From Proteocatella sp051653405 (GTDB lineage: Bacteria > Bacillota > Clostridia > Peptostreptococcales > Filifactoraceae), in assembly GCA_051653405.1 (NCBI GenBank), contig JBOFWC010000108.1, positions 1 to 27,524 on the forward strand: DNA of 27,524 nucleotides, given 5' to 3'. Positions 15,704 through 21,823 of the stretch are shown in pieces. Positions within the stretch are counted from its first letter, which is position 1; each line of letters begins with the position of its first letter. Under the pieces are notes generated by a model. It searched no databases. It saw only the letters and a program-made list of their open reading frames with translations, and was not told the DNA's origin. Both the position numbers and the translations under genes were made by a program.

Positions 15704-16887
15704 TGTCAGAGGTTATAATTAAATGCTGTACAGACTATGAATATGATACATTATATGGCAAAATACACGATATGCTTGATAAGTCGGGACTTGAGATAAA
15801 ACCTGGAATGAATGTGCTTATAAAAGCAAATCTTTTGGCAAAGAAACTTCCGCAGCAGTGTGTTACTACAAATCCAAATGTTATAAGAGCAGTAGCTCAA
15901 TATATAAAAGCTAAAAATGCAGTACCTATAATTGCAGATTCTCCCGCGGGACCGTTTAATGAAAATGCATTAAAGGCTATATATGCAGCTACGGGAATGG
16001 AAGAAGCAGCACTTAAAACTGGAGCGATTTTAAACTATGACACATCGTTTTCAAACGTTAAGCTTAAAGATGCAAAGACTCTAGATAAAATAGATGTTAT
16101 AAATGCAGTTATAAATGCACATATGATAATAAATGTAGCTAAATTAAAAACTCACGTTATGATGACTTATACTGGGGCGGTTAAAAATCTTTATGGAGTT
16201 ATTCCAGGGCTTACTAAAGCTTCATATCACATGAAGCTCCAGCAGCCAGAAAACTTTTCAAATCATCTTATAGATATATGTGAATTTGTAAAACCAAATT
16301 TTTCTATAATAGATGGAATCCATGCTATGGAAGGGGATGGCCCAAACAGTGGAGAAAAGGTTGAATTTGGGTATATATTAGGAAGTGCAGATCCATATAG
16401 CCTTGATTTGGCAGCAAGTGAAATGATAGGAATTGATGAAAATGAAATAGCTACTATAGTAAATTCTAAAAAACGAAACCTTATAAATGTAGATAAACTT
16501 GAGGTTTTGATAGAAACTGACGAAGGTTTACTAAACCTTGATTTTCAAGAATTTAAATCATATATAAGAAGCTTGGAATTAAAGCCTTTTAAAAAACCTA
16601 AGGCTCAAAGTGTAAACTTTTTATCTGGTAAAGTTCCTAAATTCATAGAAAACTATCTTGTGGATAAAAGTAAATCAAAACCATATTTTATAGCAGAAAA
16701 ATGCATTGGCTGTGGACATTGTGTGCGAAACTGTCCTGCGAAGATAATTCATCTTGAAAATAAGAAAGCAATAGTGGATATCGGAAAATGTATAAGTTGT
16801 TTCTGCTGTCATGAGGTATGTCCAAAAGATGCAGTTGAAATAAGAGTACCATTTATAGCAAAAATACTTTTTAGAGAAAAATCATAA
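15703..16887 (+). CDS. DUF362 domain protein with C-terminal 2[4Fe-4S] ferredoxin domain
   Basis: This 394-residue protein begins with a DUF362 domain (about 1-290), recognised by NVLIKANLLAKK, PIIADSPAGPF, NVAKLKTHVMMTYTGAVKN and DGIHAMEGDGPNSG. The C-terminus carries two cluster-binding motifs, CIGCGHCVRNCP and CISCFCCHEVCP, each with the Cx2Cx2Cx3CP spacing, so two [4Fe-4S] clusters are expected. This is a common architecture in anaerobes and suggests an electron-transfer or iron-sulfur enzyme role, but no reaction is established for the family. I use the ATG overlapping the YkgJ stop; a GTG one codon earlier is also possible. Linkage to a cysteine-cluster protein is consistent with metal handling, as inference. 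Confidence 0.9.
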   Translation: MSEVIIKCCTDYEYDTLYGKIHDMLDKSGLEIKPGMNVLIKANLLAKKLPQQCVTTNPNVIRAVAQYIKAKNAVPIIADSPAGPFNENALKAIYAATGMEEAALKTGAILNYDTSFSNVKLKDAKTLDKIDVINAVINAHMIINVAKLKTHVMMTYTGAVKNLYGVIPGLTKASYHMKLQQPENFSNHLIDICEFVKPNFSIIDGIHAMEGDGPNSGEKVEFGYILGSADPYSLDLAASEMIGIDENEIATIVNSKKRNLINVDKLEVLIETDEGLLNLDFQEFKSYIRSLELKPFKKPKAQSVNFLSGKVPKFIENYLVDKSKSKPYFIAEKCIGCGHCVRNCPAKIIHLENKKAIVDIGKCISCFCCHEVCPKDAVEIRVPFIAKILFREKS

Positions 16888-16979
16888 TTATTAGGGTTAA
16901 AAATTTTAATAATATAGACAATATTGAAAAAACATTATAAAATTATAGTAGAATGATTTAAATTATATGGAGGGTAACA

Positions 16980-17888
16980 ATGGAAGACGGAGTCGGGCGA
17001 TATATCAAGAATTTTTTTAACAGACCTTTAGGAATAGTAGCTTCGAATTGGAGCACAAAAAAAAGAAGCTTTAAGATATCAGGACAGGAAGATAAGGATA
17101 GAGCCGAAGATATTGCTAAGGAAGAATTTATAAACAGTCTGGAAGAAGATGAAACCGTAAAACAGTATGTTAATGATTTTGAAAGAAATATGATAACCAA
17201 GGTGTTGAAACTTTATGACCTTAGGGCTAAGGATATAATGACACCTAGAACATCAGTTTTTGCAGTAGATATAAATGATGAAATTACGGACATACTTGAC
17301 GAGATGATAGAAGAACGTTATTCTAGAGTTCCTGTATATGACAAGGACATAGATAATATTATTGGAGTTCTTCATGTTAAGGATATATTTGCACAGGTTA
17401 GAAAAGGAAATCTTGAACTTGTAAATCTTAGAGGCTTGATAAAAGAGCCATATTTTATACATGAATATAAGCCTATTGATAAACTTTTAATAGAGATGCA
17501 AAGAGACCGAACTCATATGGGGCTTATAATAGATGAATATGGTGGGTTTGCAGGAATTCTTACTATAGAAGATATAATAGAAGAAATTGTAGGAGATATT
17601 GATGATGAGGATGATGAACCTGAATCACTCGAACATATTCAAAAAATAAGTGATACGACTTATAAGGTAGATGGATATGTTAGTGTTTCAGAAATAAATG
17701 ATGAACTTAATCTAAATCTTCCTACAGATATAACGGAAACCATCGGAGCACTTCTTTTAGGGGAGCTTGGAAAAATTCCTACAGAAGATAAAGATAAGAG
17801 TAGTGCGATTATAAATGGAGTAGAACTTAAGGCTATAAAAGTAAATGAAAAAAGAATTGTTAATCTTCTTTTAAAAATAAAAGTTTAA
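16980..17888 (+). CDS. CorC/HlyC-like CBS-pair protein, soluble form
   Basis: This is a 302-residue protein. After a basic N-terminal 30 residues and a charged helix, a CBS pair spans about 84-205 (DIMTPRTSVFAVD, YSRVPVYDKDIDNIIGVLHV, MGLIIDEYGGFAGILTIED). An acidic linker with DIDDEDDEPE follows, then the CorC/HlyC transporter-associated domain (about 222-302; YKVDGYVSVSEIN, ETIGALLLGELGKIP). The DUF21/CNNM transmembrane domain of full-length relatives is absent, so this is the soluble type, like E. coli CorC (YbeX), implicated in magnesium or cobalt handling. AGGGTAAC precedes the ATG. The 92-base gap upstream has no clear terminator, and I saw no well-spaced promoter. Confidence 0.9.
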   Translation: MEDGVGRYIKNFFNRPLGIVASNWSTKKRSFKISGQEDKDRAEDIAKEEFINSLEEDETVKQYVNDFERNMITKVLKLYDLRAKDIMTPRTSVFAVDINDEITDILDEMIEERYSRVPVYDKDIDNIIGVLHVKDIFAQVRKGNLELVNLRGLIKEPYFIHEYKPIDKLLIEMQRDRTHMGLIIDEYGGFAGILTIEDIIEEIVGDIDDEDDEPESLEHIQKISDTTYKVDGYVSVSEINDELNLNLPTDITETIGALLLGELGKIPTEDKDKSSAIINGVELKAIKVNEKRIVNLLLKIKV

Positions 17889-17924
17889 ATTTATAAATAT
17901 AAGTTTAATAAGTACCTTAAGGGG

Positions 17925-17952
17925 TATAATATTAATACAAAGTCAATTGACT
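17925..17952 (+). promoter_or_regulatory. Peroxiredoxin promoter -10 with perfect downstream palindrome (possible operator)
   Basis: TATAAT (17925-17930) would start transcription near 17937. AGTCAATTGACT (17941-17952), a perfect 12-base palindrome, covers about +5 to +16, a usual place for a repressor site. Upstream CCTTAAGG (17915-17922) is another small palindrome. The -35 is weak. Binding by a redox-sensing regulator is inference. Confidence 0.45.
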
Positions 17953-17991
17953 AATACCTTTAACTGTTACCTTTTGAAAGGGGTGATGCCG

Positions 17992-18447
17992 TTGGGAATT
18001 GAAGCGCTAGAGTCAGCTGATTCACAGGGTAATTTGGTAAAATTGAGTGATTTTAAAGGCAAAAAAGTAGTTTTGTTCTTTTATCCGAAAGCCAACAGTT
18101 CGGGATGTACCAATGAAGTACTTGCTTTTAAAGAACTTTATGAAGAGTTTAGAAAGTTAGGTGTTGCCGTTTTAGGAATAAGTAAAGATTCGGTTAAAGC
18201 ACAAAGTAATTTTAAACAAAAATACGACCTACCATTTGAGCTATTGAGTGATGAAGAAGCTAAAGTATGTGAAGCATACCAAGTGCTAAAAGAAAAGAGC
18301 ATGTATGGCAGGAAGTATATCGGTATTGAAAGAAGTACTTTTGTTATTGATGAAGATTCGAATATAATGAAGGAGTACCGGAATGTAAAAGTTAAAGGAC
18401 ATGCAAATGATGTTTTGGAATTCCTCGCACAAATGCAGAAGCAGTAA
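17992..18447 (+). CDS. bcp: Thioredoxin-dependent peroxiredoxin, BCP/PrxQ type
   Basis: This 151-residue protein reduces peroxides using a cysteine thiol. The thioredoxin fold is clear: LSDFKGKKVVLFFYPKA, then the peroxidatic cysteine in SSGCTNE, AVLGISKDS, and the late Arg motif IERSTFVID. The usual PxxxTPGC reads PKANSSGC, with Ser for the Thr/Pro pair; Ser can replace Thr in the active site. A further Cys in EEAKVCEAY could be the resolving residue. I favour the TTG at 17992 because AAAGGGGTGAT (17977-17987) is a strong Shine-Dalgarno at the right distance; the ATG at 17986 lies inside it. The gene has its own promoter with a palindrome. Confidence 0.88.
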   Translation: MGIEALESADSQGNLVKLSDFKGKKVVLFFYPKANSSGCTNEVLAFKELYEEFRKLGVAVLGISKDSVKAQSNFKQKYDLPFELLSDEEAKVCEAYQVLKEKSMYGRKYIGIERSTFVIDEDSNIMKEYRNVKVKGHANDVLEFLAQMQKQ

Positions 18448-18526
18448 TTTGGAGTAGGAGTTTTATCCTGTTATAACAGATTGATATAGGTAAACTAATT
18501 TTAATATTTTAGTTTTTAAGGATTTA

Positions 18527-18647
18527 GATTCAAGATTCAAGATTCAAAGTTTCAAGATTCAAGATTCAAGATTCAAGATTCAAGATTCAAGATTCAAAGA
18601 TTCAAAGATTCAAAGATTCAAAGATTCAAAGATTCAAGATTCAAAAA
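18527..18647 (+). repeat. Tandem array of 7- and 8-base GATTCAA(A) units
   Basis: Sixteen consecutive units are seen: two of GATTCAA, one GATTCAAA, one variant GTTTCAA, five GATTCAA, five GATTCAAA, then two GATTCAA with extra A at the end. Runs of each unit length are homogeneous, as expected from slippage or unequal exchange. Plus-strand frames stay open through the array, but no start codon with a ribosome binding site precedes it, so I regard it as non-coding. It fills the middle of a 352-base gene-free gap (18448-18799), which also holds the palindrome CTGTTATAACAG (18468-18479), a terminator and the lysO promoter. Confidence 0.97.
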
Positions 18648-18688
18648 TTTTTATTAGAAAGTACAACTGAATATGAATAAATTTTGAA

Positions 18689-18725
18689 ATAGGACTTATA
18701 TGTACACTTATAGGTCCTATTTTTG
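18689..18725 (+). terminator. Intrinsic terminator between the repeat array and the LysO genes
   Basis: A 12-bp stem (18689-18700 with 18709-18720, one G-T wobble) with loop TGTACACT is followed by five T. It would end transcripts from the peroxiredoxin gene that read through the repeat. Confidence 0.85.
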
Positions 18726-18758
18726 TATTTTAAATTTTATGGTCAAATATTTAAATTA

Positions 18759-18767
18759 TGATATAAT
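18759..18767 (+). promoter_or_regulatory. Probable extended -10 promoter of the LysO genes
   Basis: TGA-TATAAT lies 32 bases upstream of the first LysO gene. A weak -35 (TGGTCA) lies 16 bases before the -10. Confidence 0.5.
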
Positions 18768-18799
18768 AGAGATAATATTTTATTAAATAGGAGGGTTTT

Positions 18800-19084
18800 A
18801 TGGCATCGAAGTTACTTTTGTATATGCTGCTTCTTGGAGCGGGACTATTTTTAGGAAGAAAAGGCTTTATTGGAGAAAAGGTATATGATTCACTGGATCT
18901 TATTCAAATGATGTGCCTTATGCTCCTTTTATTTATGATGGGAATAAATTTAGGAGCCAATAAGAAAATTGTGGAATCTATAGCAGAAATTGGACTCACG
19001 GGTTTTACCTATGGAATATTTACTGTGGTATTCAGTATAATATTTGTAAATATATATGCAAGATTTATATACAAGAAAGGATAG
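18800..19084 (+). CDS. LysO N-terminal half (split lysine exporter, small subunit)
   Basis: This is a 94-residue membrane protein with three hydrophobic helices (about 4-18, 33-50 and 63-86) and the segment MMGINLGANKK, matching the N-terminal part of the LysO/YbjE (DUF340) lysine exporter, which is one polypeptide of about 300 residues in E. coli. AGGAGGG stands just before the ATG. The following gene, three bases after the stop, encodes the remaining helices, and the two sum to about 290 residues. The split is common in Clostridia, so I take it as a two-subunit exporter rather than a broken gene: each part has its own start and ribosome binding site. Confidence 0.87.
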   Translation: MASKLLLYMLLLGAGLFLGRKGFIGEKVYDSLDLIQMMCLMLLLFMMGINLGANKKIVESIAEIGLTGFTYGIFTVVFSIIFVNIYARFIYKKG

Positions 19085-19087
19085 CTT

Positions 19088-19681
19088 ATGACAAAGAAAA
19101 TATTGATATCAGTTACGCTTGGAGCGTTATTAGGATTTTTCTTTATCCCAGAAAGCTTTCTTAAATACATAGGAACAATAATGGATATTGGACTTTGTGC
19201 GCTTTTATTTTTTGTAGGGACAGATTTAGGGAGAAATAAAGAAATTTTTTCACAGATGAAAGAAATTGGAGTAAAAGTAATAGGGCTACCATTTATAGTT
19301 GCACTTGGAAGTATTTTTGGAGCTATATTAGCAGGGCTTATATTTGGATATTCACCGGCAGAAAGTGCAGCAGTAGGTTCTGGCTTTGCGTGGTATACTT
19401 TAGCACCTATAATAATTTCACCTTATTCAGCAGAGCTTAGTGCAGTTGCTTTTTTAGCAAATGTTACAAGAGAGGTTACAGCTATACTTTTTATTCCAGT
19501 TATAGCGCAAAAAATTGGATATCTTGAAGCAGTTTCTACGACTGGAGCAGCAGGAATGGATACGCTTCTGCCAGTAGTTTCAAAATCTACTGATTCAAGA
19601 ACTGCGATAATATGTTTTATAAATGGCGTTGTACTTACAATGCTTGTACCTATTTTAGTATCATTTTTTATACAGCTTTAA
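19088..19681 (+). CDS. lysO: Lysine exporter LysO family protein (large part)
   Basis: This is a 197-residue polytopic membrane protein carrying the C-terminal part of LysO. Conserved segments are LFFVGTDLGRNKE, SGFAWYTLAPIIIS, the charged NVTREVTAILF and STTGAAGMDTLLPVV. In E. coli LysO exports lysine and its toxic analogue thialysine. A GAAAGGATAG site overlaps the stop of the first half-gene, so translation is coupled. Export of lysine is inferred from the family; related proteins might move other cationic amino acids. A long hairpin terminator follows 60 bases after the stop. Confidence 0.9.
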   Translation: MTKKILISVTLGALLGFFFIPESFLKYIGTIMDIGLCALLFFVGTDLGRNKEIFSQMKEIGVKVIGLPFIVALGSIFGAILAGLIFGYSPAESAAVGSGFAWYTLAPIIISPYSAELSAVAFLANVTREVTAILFIPVIAQKIGYLEAVSTTGAAGMDTLLPVVSKSTDSRTAIICFINGVVLTMLVPILVSFFIQL

Positions 19682-19740
19682 AATTATAATGAGAACATAT
19701 GATAGCCCGCGGTTGTAGGCAAATGAAAAAACGACAAAGT

Positions 19741-19797
19741 TGTACCGATCCCCAAAAGTTAGATTAAAAATCCAATGATTGGAGGTCGGTATTTTTT
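19741..19797 (+). terminator. Terminator after the LysO genes, resembling fused insertion-sequence ends
   Basis: The stem 19743-19755 with 19779-19791 (12 of 13 positions paired, including one G-T) is followed by six T, so it should stop plus-strand transcription. The left arm TGTACCGATCCCCAAAAGTT resembles the terminal inverted repeat of IS3-family elements (TGTAC...CCCCAAAAGTT), and the right arm is its imperfect complement. It may be a relic of an insertion sequence; that origin is inference. Confidence 0.75.
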
Positions 19798-19823
19798 ATT
19801 TCATATATTATCAAATTTACGTT

Positions 19824-20966
19824 CTAAAGTGCTTTTATAGCCTCAACTATTGCAGGGATAACAGATTTATCTAAAGAATTAGGAAGTATATATGTTTTAG
19901 AAAGTTCGTCTTCTTTTACTACGCCAGCAATTGCTTTTGCAGCTGCAAGTTTGATATCTTCGGTAAAAGCTTTAAGTCTTAAATCAAGTACGGCTCTAAA
20001 AATTCCTGGGAAAACAAGGACATTATTTATTTGGTTATCAAAATCCGAACGTCCTGTACCCACTATAAATGCGCCTGCTTCTAAAGCATCTTGTGGCATT
20101 ATTTCTGGAACAGGATTTGCCATAGCGAAGATAATAGGATTATTCATGCTTTTTACCATGTCTTTTGAAAGGACATTTGCAGCAGAAACTCCTATGAATA
20201 AATCTTTTCCTTTTATTACATCCGCAAGCGTGCCGCTTTCATTATGGATATTTGTAAGTTTCGCCATTTCTAGCTTAGCCTCATTTAAATCTGTTCTATC
20301 AAGGCTTAGGGCACCCTTAGTGTCGCATAGCACTACATTTTTTATACCCGCTTTTTGTAAAAGTTTACATATTGCGATGCCTGCAGCACCGGCTCCATTT
20401 ATAACGCACTCTATATCTTCTATTTTGCTAGCTCTAAGTTTAAGTGCATTTATAAGGGCAGAAAGTACAACTATAGCAGTCCCATGTTGGTCGTCGTGAA
20501 AAACTGGAATATCAAGTTCTTCTATAAGACGTTTTTCTATTTCAAAACATCTAGGGGCTGAAATATCTTCTAGATTTATTCCTCCAAACACGGGAGCAAG
20601 TTGTTTAACTGCTTTTACAATTTCATCTGTATCTTGAGTATCAAGACATATTGGGAACGCATCTACATCTGCAAACTCTTTGAATAATATACATTTTCCT
20701 TCCATTACAGGGATTGCAGCTTTAGGACCGATATTTCCAAGCCCTAGTACGGCAGAACCATCACTTACAACTGCAACAAGGTTTCCTTTTGAAGTATATT
20801 TGTAAACATTTTCTGGATCTTCATGAATCTTTCTGCATGGTTCAGCAACTCCTGGAGTATAAGCTGTACTTAAATCATCCTTAGATAAAAGCTGAACTTT
20901 GCTTTTTACAGAAATTTTACCTTTGTTTTCTTCGTGCATTTTTAAAGCTTCAATATTAAAATTCAT
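19824..20966 (-). CDS. NAD(P)-dependent malic enzyme (oxaloacetate-decarboxylating)
   Basis: This is a 380-residue cytoplasmic enzyme that converts malate to pyruvate and CO2. It is the short bacterial type. Motifs in order are AYTPGVAEPC (35-44), SDGSAVLGLGNIGP (68-81), FKEFADVDAFPI, GGINLEDISAPRCFE (128-142), PVFHDDQHGTAIV (154-166), the Rossmann glycine motif GAGAAGIAI (191-199) and GRSDFDNQINNVLVFPG. No C-terminal phosphotransacetylase domain is fused. The ATG at 20966 is chosen for its AGGAGAATTAAAG; an in-frame extension to 21101 would read through the promoter. It is monocistronic and divergent from an XRE-cupin regulator. NAD versus NADP preference cannot be settled by eye. Confidence 0.95.
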   Translation of the reverse strand: MNFNIEALKMHEENKGKISVKSKVQLLSKDDLSTAYTPGVAEPCRKIHEDPENVYKYTSKGNLVAVVSDGSAVLGLGNIGPKAAIPVMEGKCILFKEFADVDAFPICLDTQDTDEIVKAVKQLAPVFGGINLEDISAPRCFEIEKRLIEELDIPVFHDDQHGTAIVVLSALINALKLRASKIEDIECVINGAGAAGIAICKLLQKAGIKNVVLCDTKGALSLDRTDLNEAKLEMAKLTNIHNESGTLADVIKGKDLFIGVSAANVLSKDMVKSMNNPIIFAMANPVPEIMPQDALEAGAFIVGTGRSDFDNQINNVLVFPGIFRAVLDLRLKAFTEDIKLAAAKAIAGVVKEDELSKTYILPNSLDKSVIPAIVEAIKAL

Positions 20967-20994
20967 CTTTAATTCTCCTGGCGTTTTTTTATTT

Positions 20995-21003
20995 ATTATA
21001 CCA
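20995..21003 (-). promoter_or_regulatory. Extended -10 promoter of the malic enzyme gene
   Basis: On the minus strand TGG-TATAAT lies about 30 bases upstream of the start codon. The -35 is poor, consistent with an extended -10 promoter. Confidence 0.6.
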
Positions 21004-21146
21004 CATCTATAAAATGAGTATATGGTATATATATTAGATTTTGTATAAATTTTAGTTAAATCAAAAAAATTTATTTTGATAAAAACTGAAAAAAACAACA
21101 AAAAACTATTATTTCTATAAAAAGTATTAAATCTTTGTGAAATTCA

Positions 21147-21155
21147 TGCTATAAT
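21147..21155 (+). promoter_or_regulatory. Extended -10 promoter of the XRE-cupin gene
   Basis: TGC-TATAAT lies 36 bases upstream of the ATG. No good -35 is seen. It is divergent from the malic enzyme promoter, about 145 bases away. Confidence 0.5.
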
Positions 21156-21191
21156 TTATATGTAAATATAAACGAAGAAAAGGGTGACTGT

Positions 21192-21752
21192 ATGCTTGGA
21201 GAAAGAATAAGAAATGCGCGAAAAGCTAAAGGTTTTAAACTAGGGGATCTTGCTGAAATTACAGAGCTTTCATCTAGTTACATATCTCAGCTTGAAAGGG
21301 GTCTAATAGAGCCTTCACTTACATCTTTAAGGAAAATTTCAAATGCTTTGAATATTCCTATATATCTTTTGATGGATGATGTAGCCAAAGAAAATCCTAT
21401 AGTAAAAAAAGATGAAAGGGTAAAAATGTTTTTCCCTAATTCGTCAGTATCTTATGAATTAATGACTTCTGTAGAAAATGGAGAAAAAAATGGAGCAAAG
21501 ATGCTTGTTGCGAAATTTAGCTTAAGACCGAGAACATCTGAGTCAGAAGGTTATTCAATTCATGAAGCTGAAGAAATTCTTGTACTTGTAAAAGGGGAAC
21601 TTGAAGTGACTTTAGGACAGGACATATATGATCTAAAGCCAGGTGACACTATTTATATATTGGGGAACATACCTCATAAAATAACAAATGTAGGCGAAAG
21701 TTTTGCGGAAGGATATTACATAGTTTCACCTCCGCAAATAAAAAATTTCTAA
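21192..21752 (+). CDS. XRE-family regulator with C-terminal cupin domain
   Basis: This is a 186-residue DNA-binding protein. The helix-turn-helix occupies about 1-60 (LGERIRNARKAKGF, LAEITELSSSYISQLERG, PSLTSLRKISNALNI). A cupin domain lies at about 105-183 (YSIHEAEEILVLVKGELEV, LKPGDTIYILGNIPHKITN), with a His and Glu that could bind a metal or small ligand. Proteins of this build commonly regulate a neighbouring metabolic or transport gene in response to a small ligand. Its divergent neighbour is malic enzyme and its downstream neighbour is tex, so malic enzyme is a possible target, though none is proven. A GAAAAGGGTGA site precedes the ATG. Confidence 0.93.
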   Translation: MLGERIRNARKAKGFKLGDLAEITELSSSYISQLERGLIEPSLTSLRKISNALNIPIYLLMDDVAKENPIVKKDERVKMFFPNSSVSYELMTSVENGEKNGAKMLVAKFSLRPRTSESEGYSIHEAEEILVLVKGELEVTLGQDIYDLKPGDTIYILGNIPHKITNVGESFAEGYYIVSPPQIKNF

Positions 21753-21776
21753 GGTATAACAGTTTTTATAATAAAA

Positions 21777-21799
21777 CCCTCCACTTCAAAAGTGGTGGG
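21777..21799 (+). other. Hairpin in the leader between the XRE-cupin gene and tex
   Basis: The arms CCCTCCACTT (21777-21786) and AAGTGGTGGG (21790-21799) pair with one T-T mismatch around a three-base loop. No T run follows, so it is not a standard terminator. It could be a processing or attenuation site, or a small mobile palindrome relic. Confidence 0.5.
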
Positions 21800-21823
21800 T
21801 AATTTACTTTTCAAGGGGAAAAG

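Noticed and set aside
18468..18479. Perfect palindrome CTGTTATAACAG after the peroxiredoxin gene
   Set aside because: Not at a promoter, and several 12-base palindromes are expected by chance in a window this long.
18527..18647. CRISPR array
   Set aside because: The units are 7-8 bases with no spacers, so this is a simple tandem repeat.
18527..18647. Repeat as a coding sequence for a heptapeptide-repeat protein
   Set aside because: Plus-strand frames are open through the array, but there is no start codon with a ribosome binding site and stops lie close on both sides.
19951..20499. Plus-strand open frame of 182 codons opposite malic enzyme
   Set aside because: The opposite strand encodes an intact enzyme with all motifs; this frame has no ribosome binding site and no recognisable domain.
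20967..21101. N-terminal extension of malic enzyme
   Set aside because: The extension is Phe/Tyr/Ile-rich, covers the promoter and lacks a ribosome binding site; the ATG at 20966 has AGGAG.
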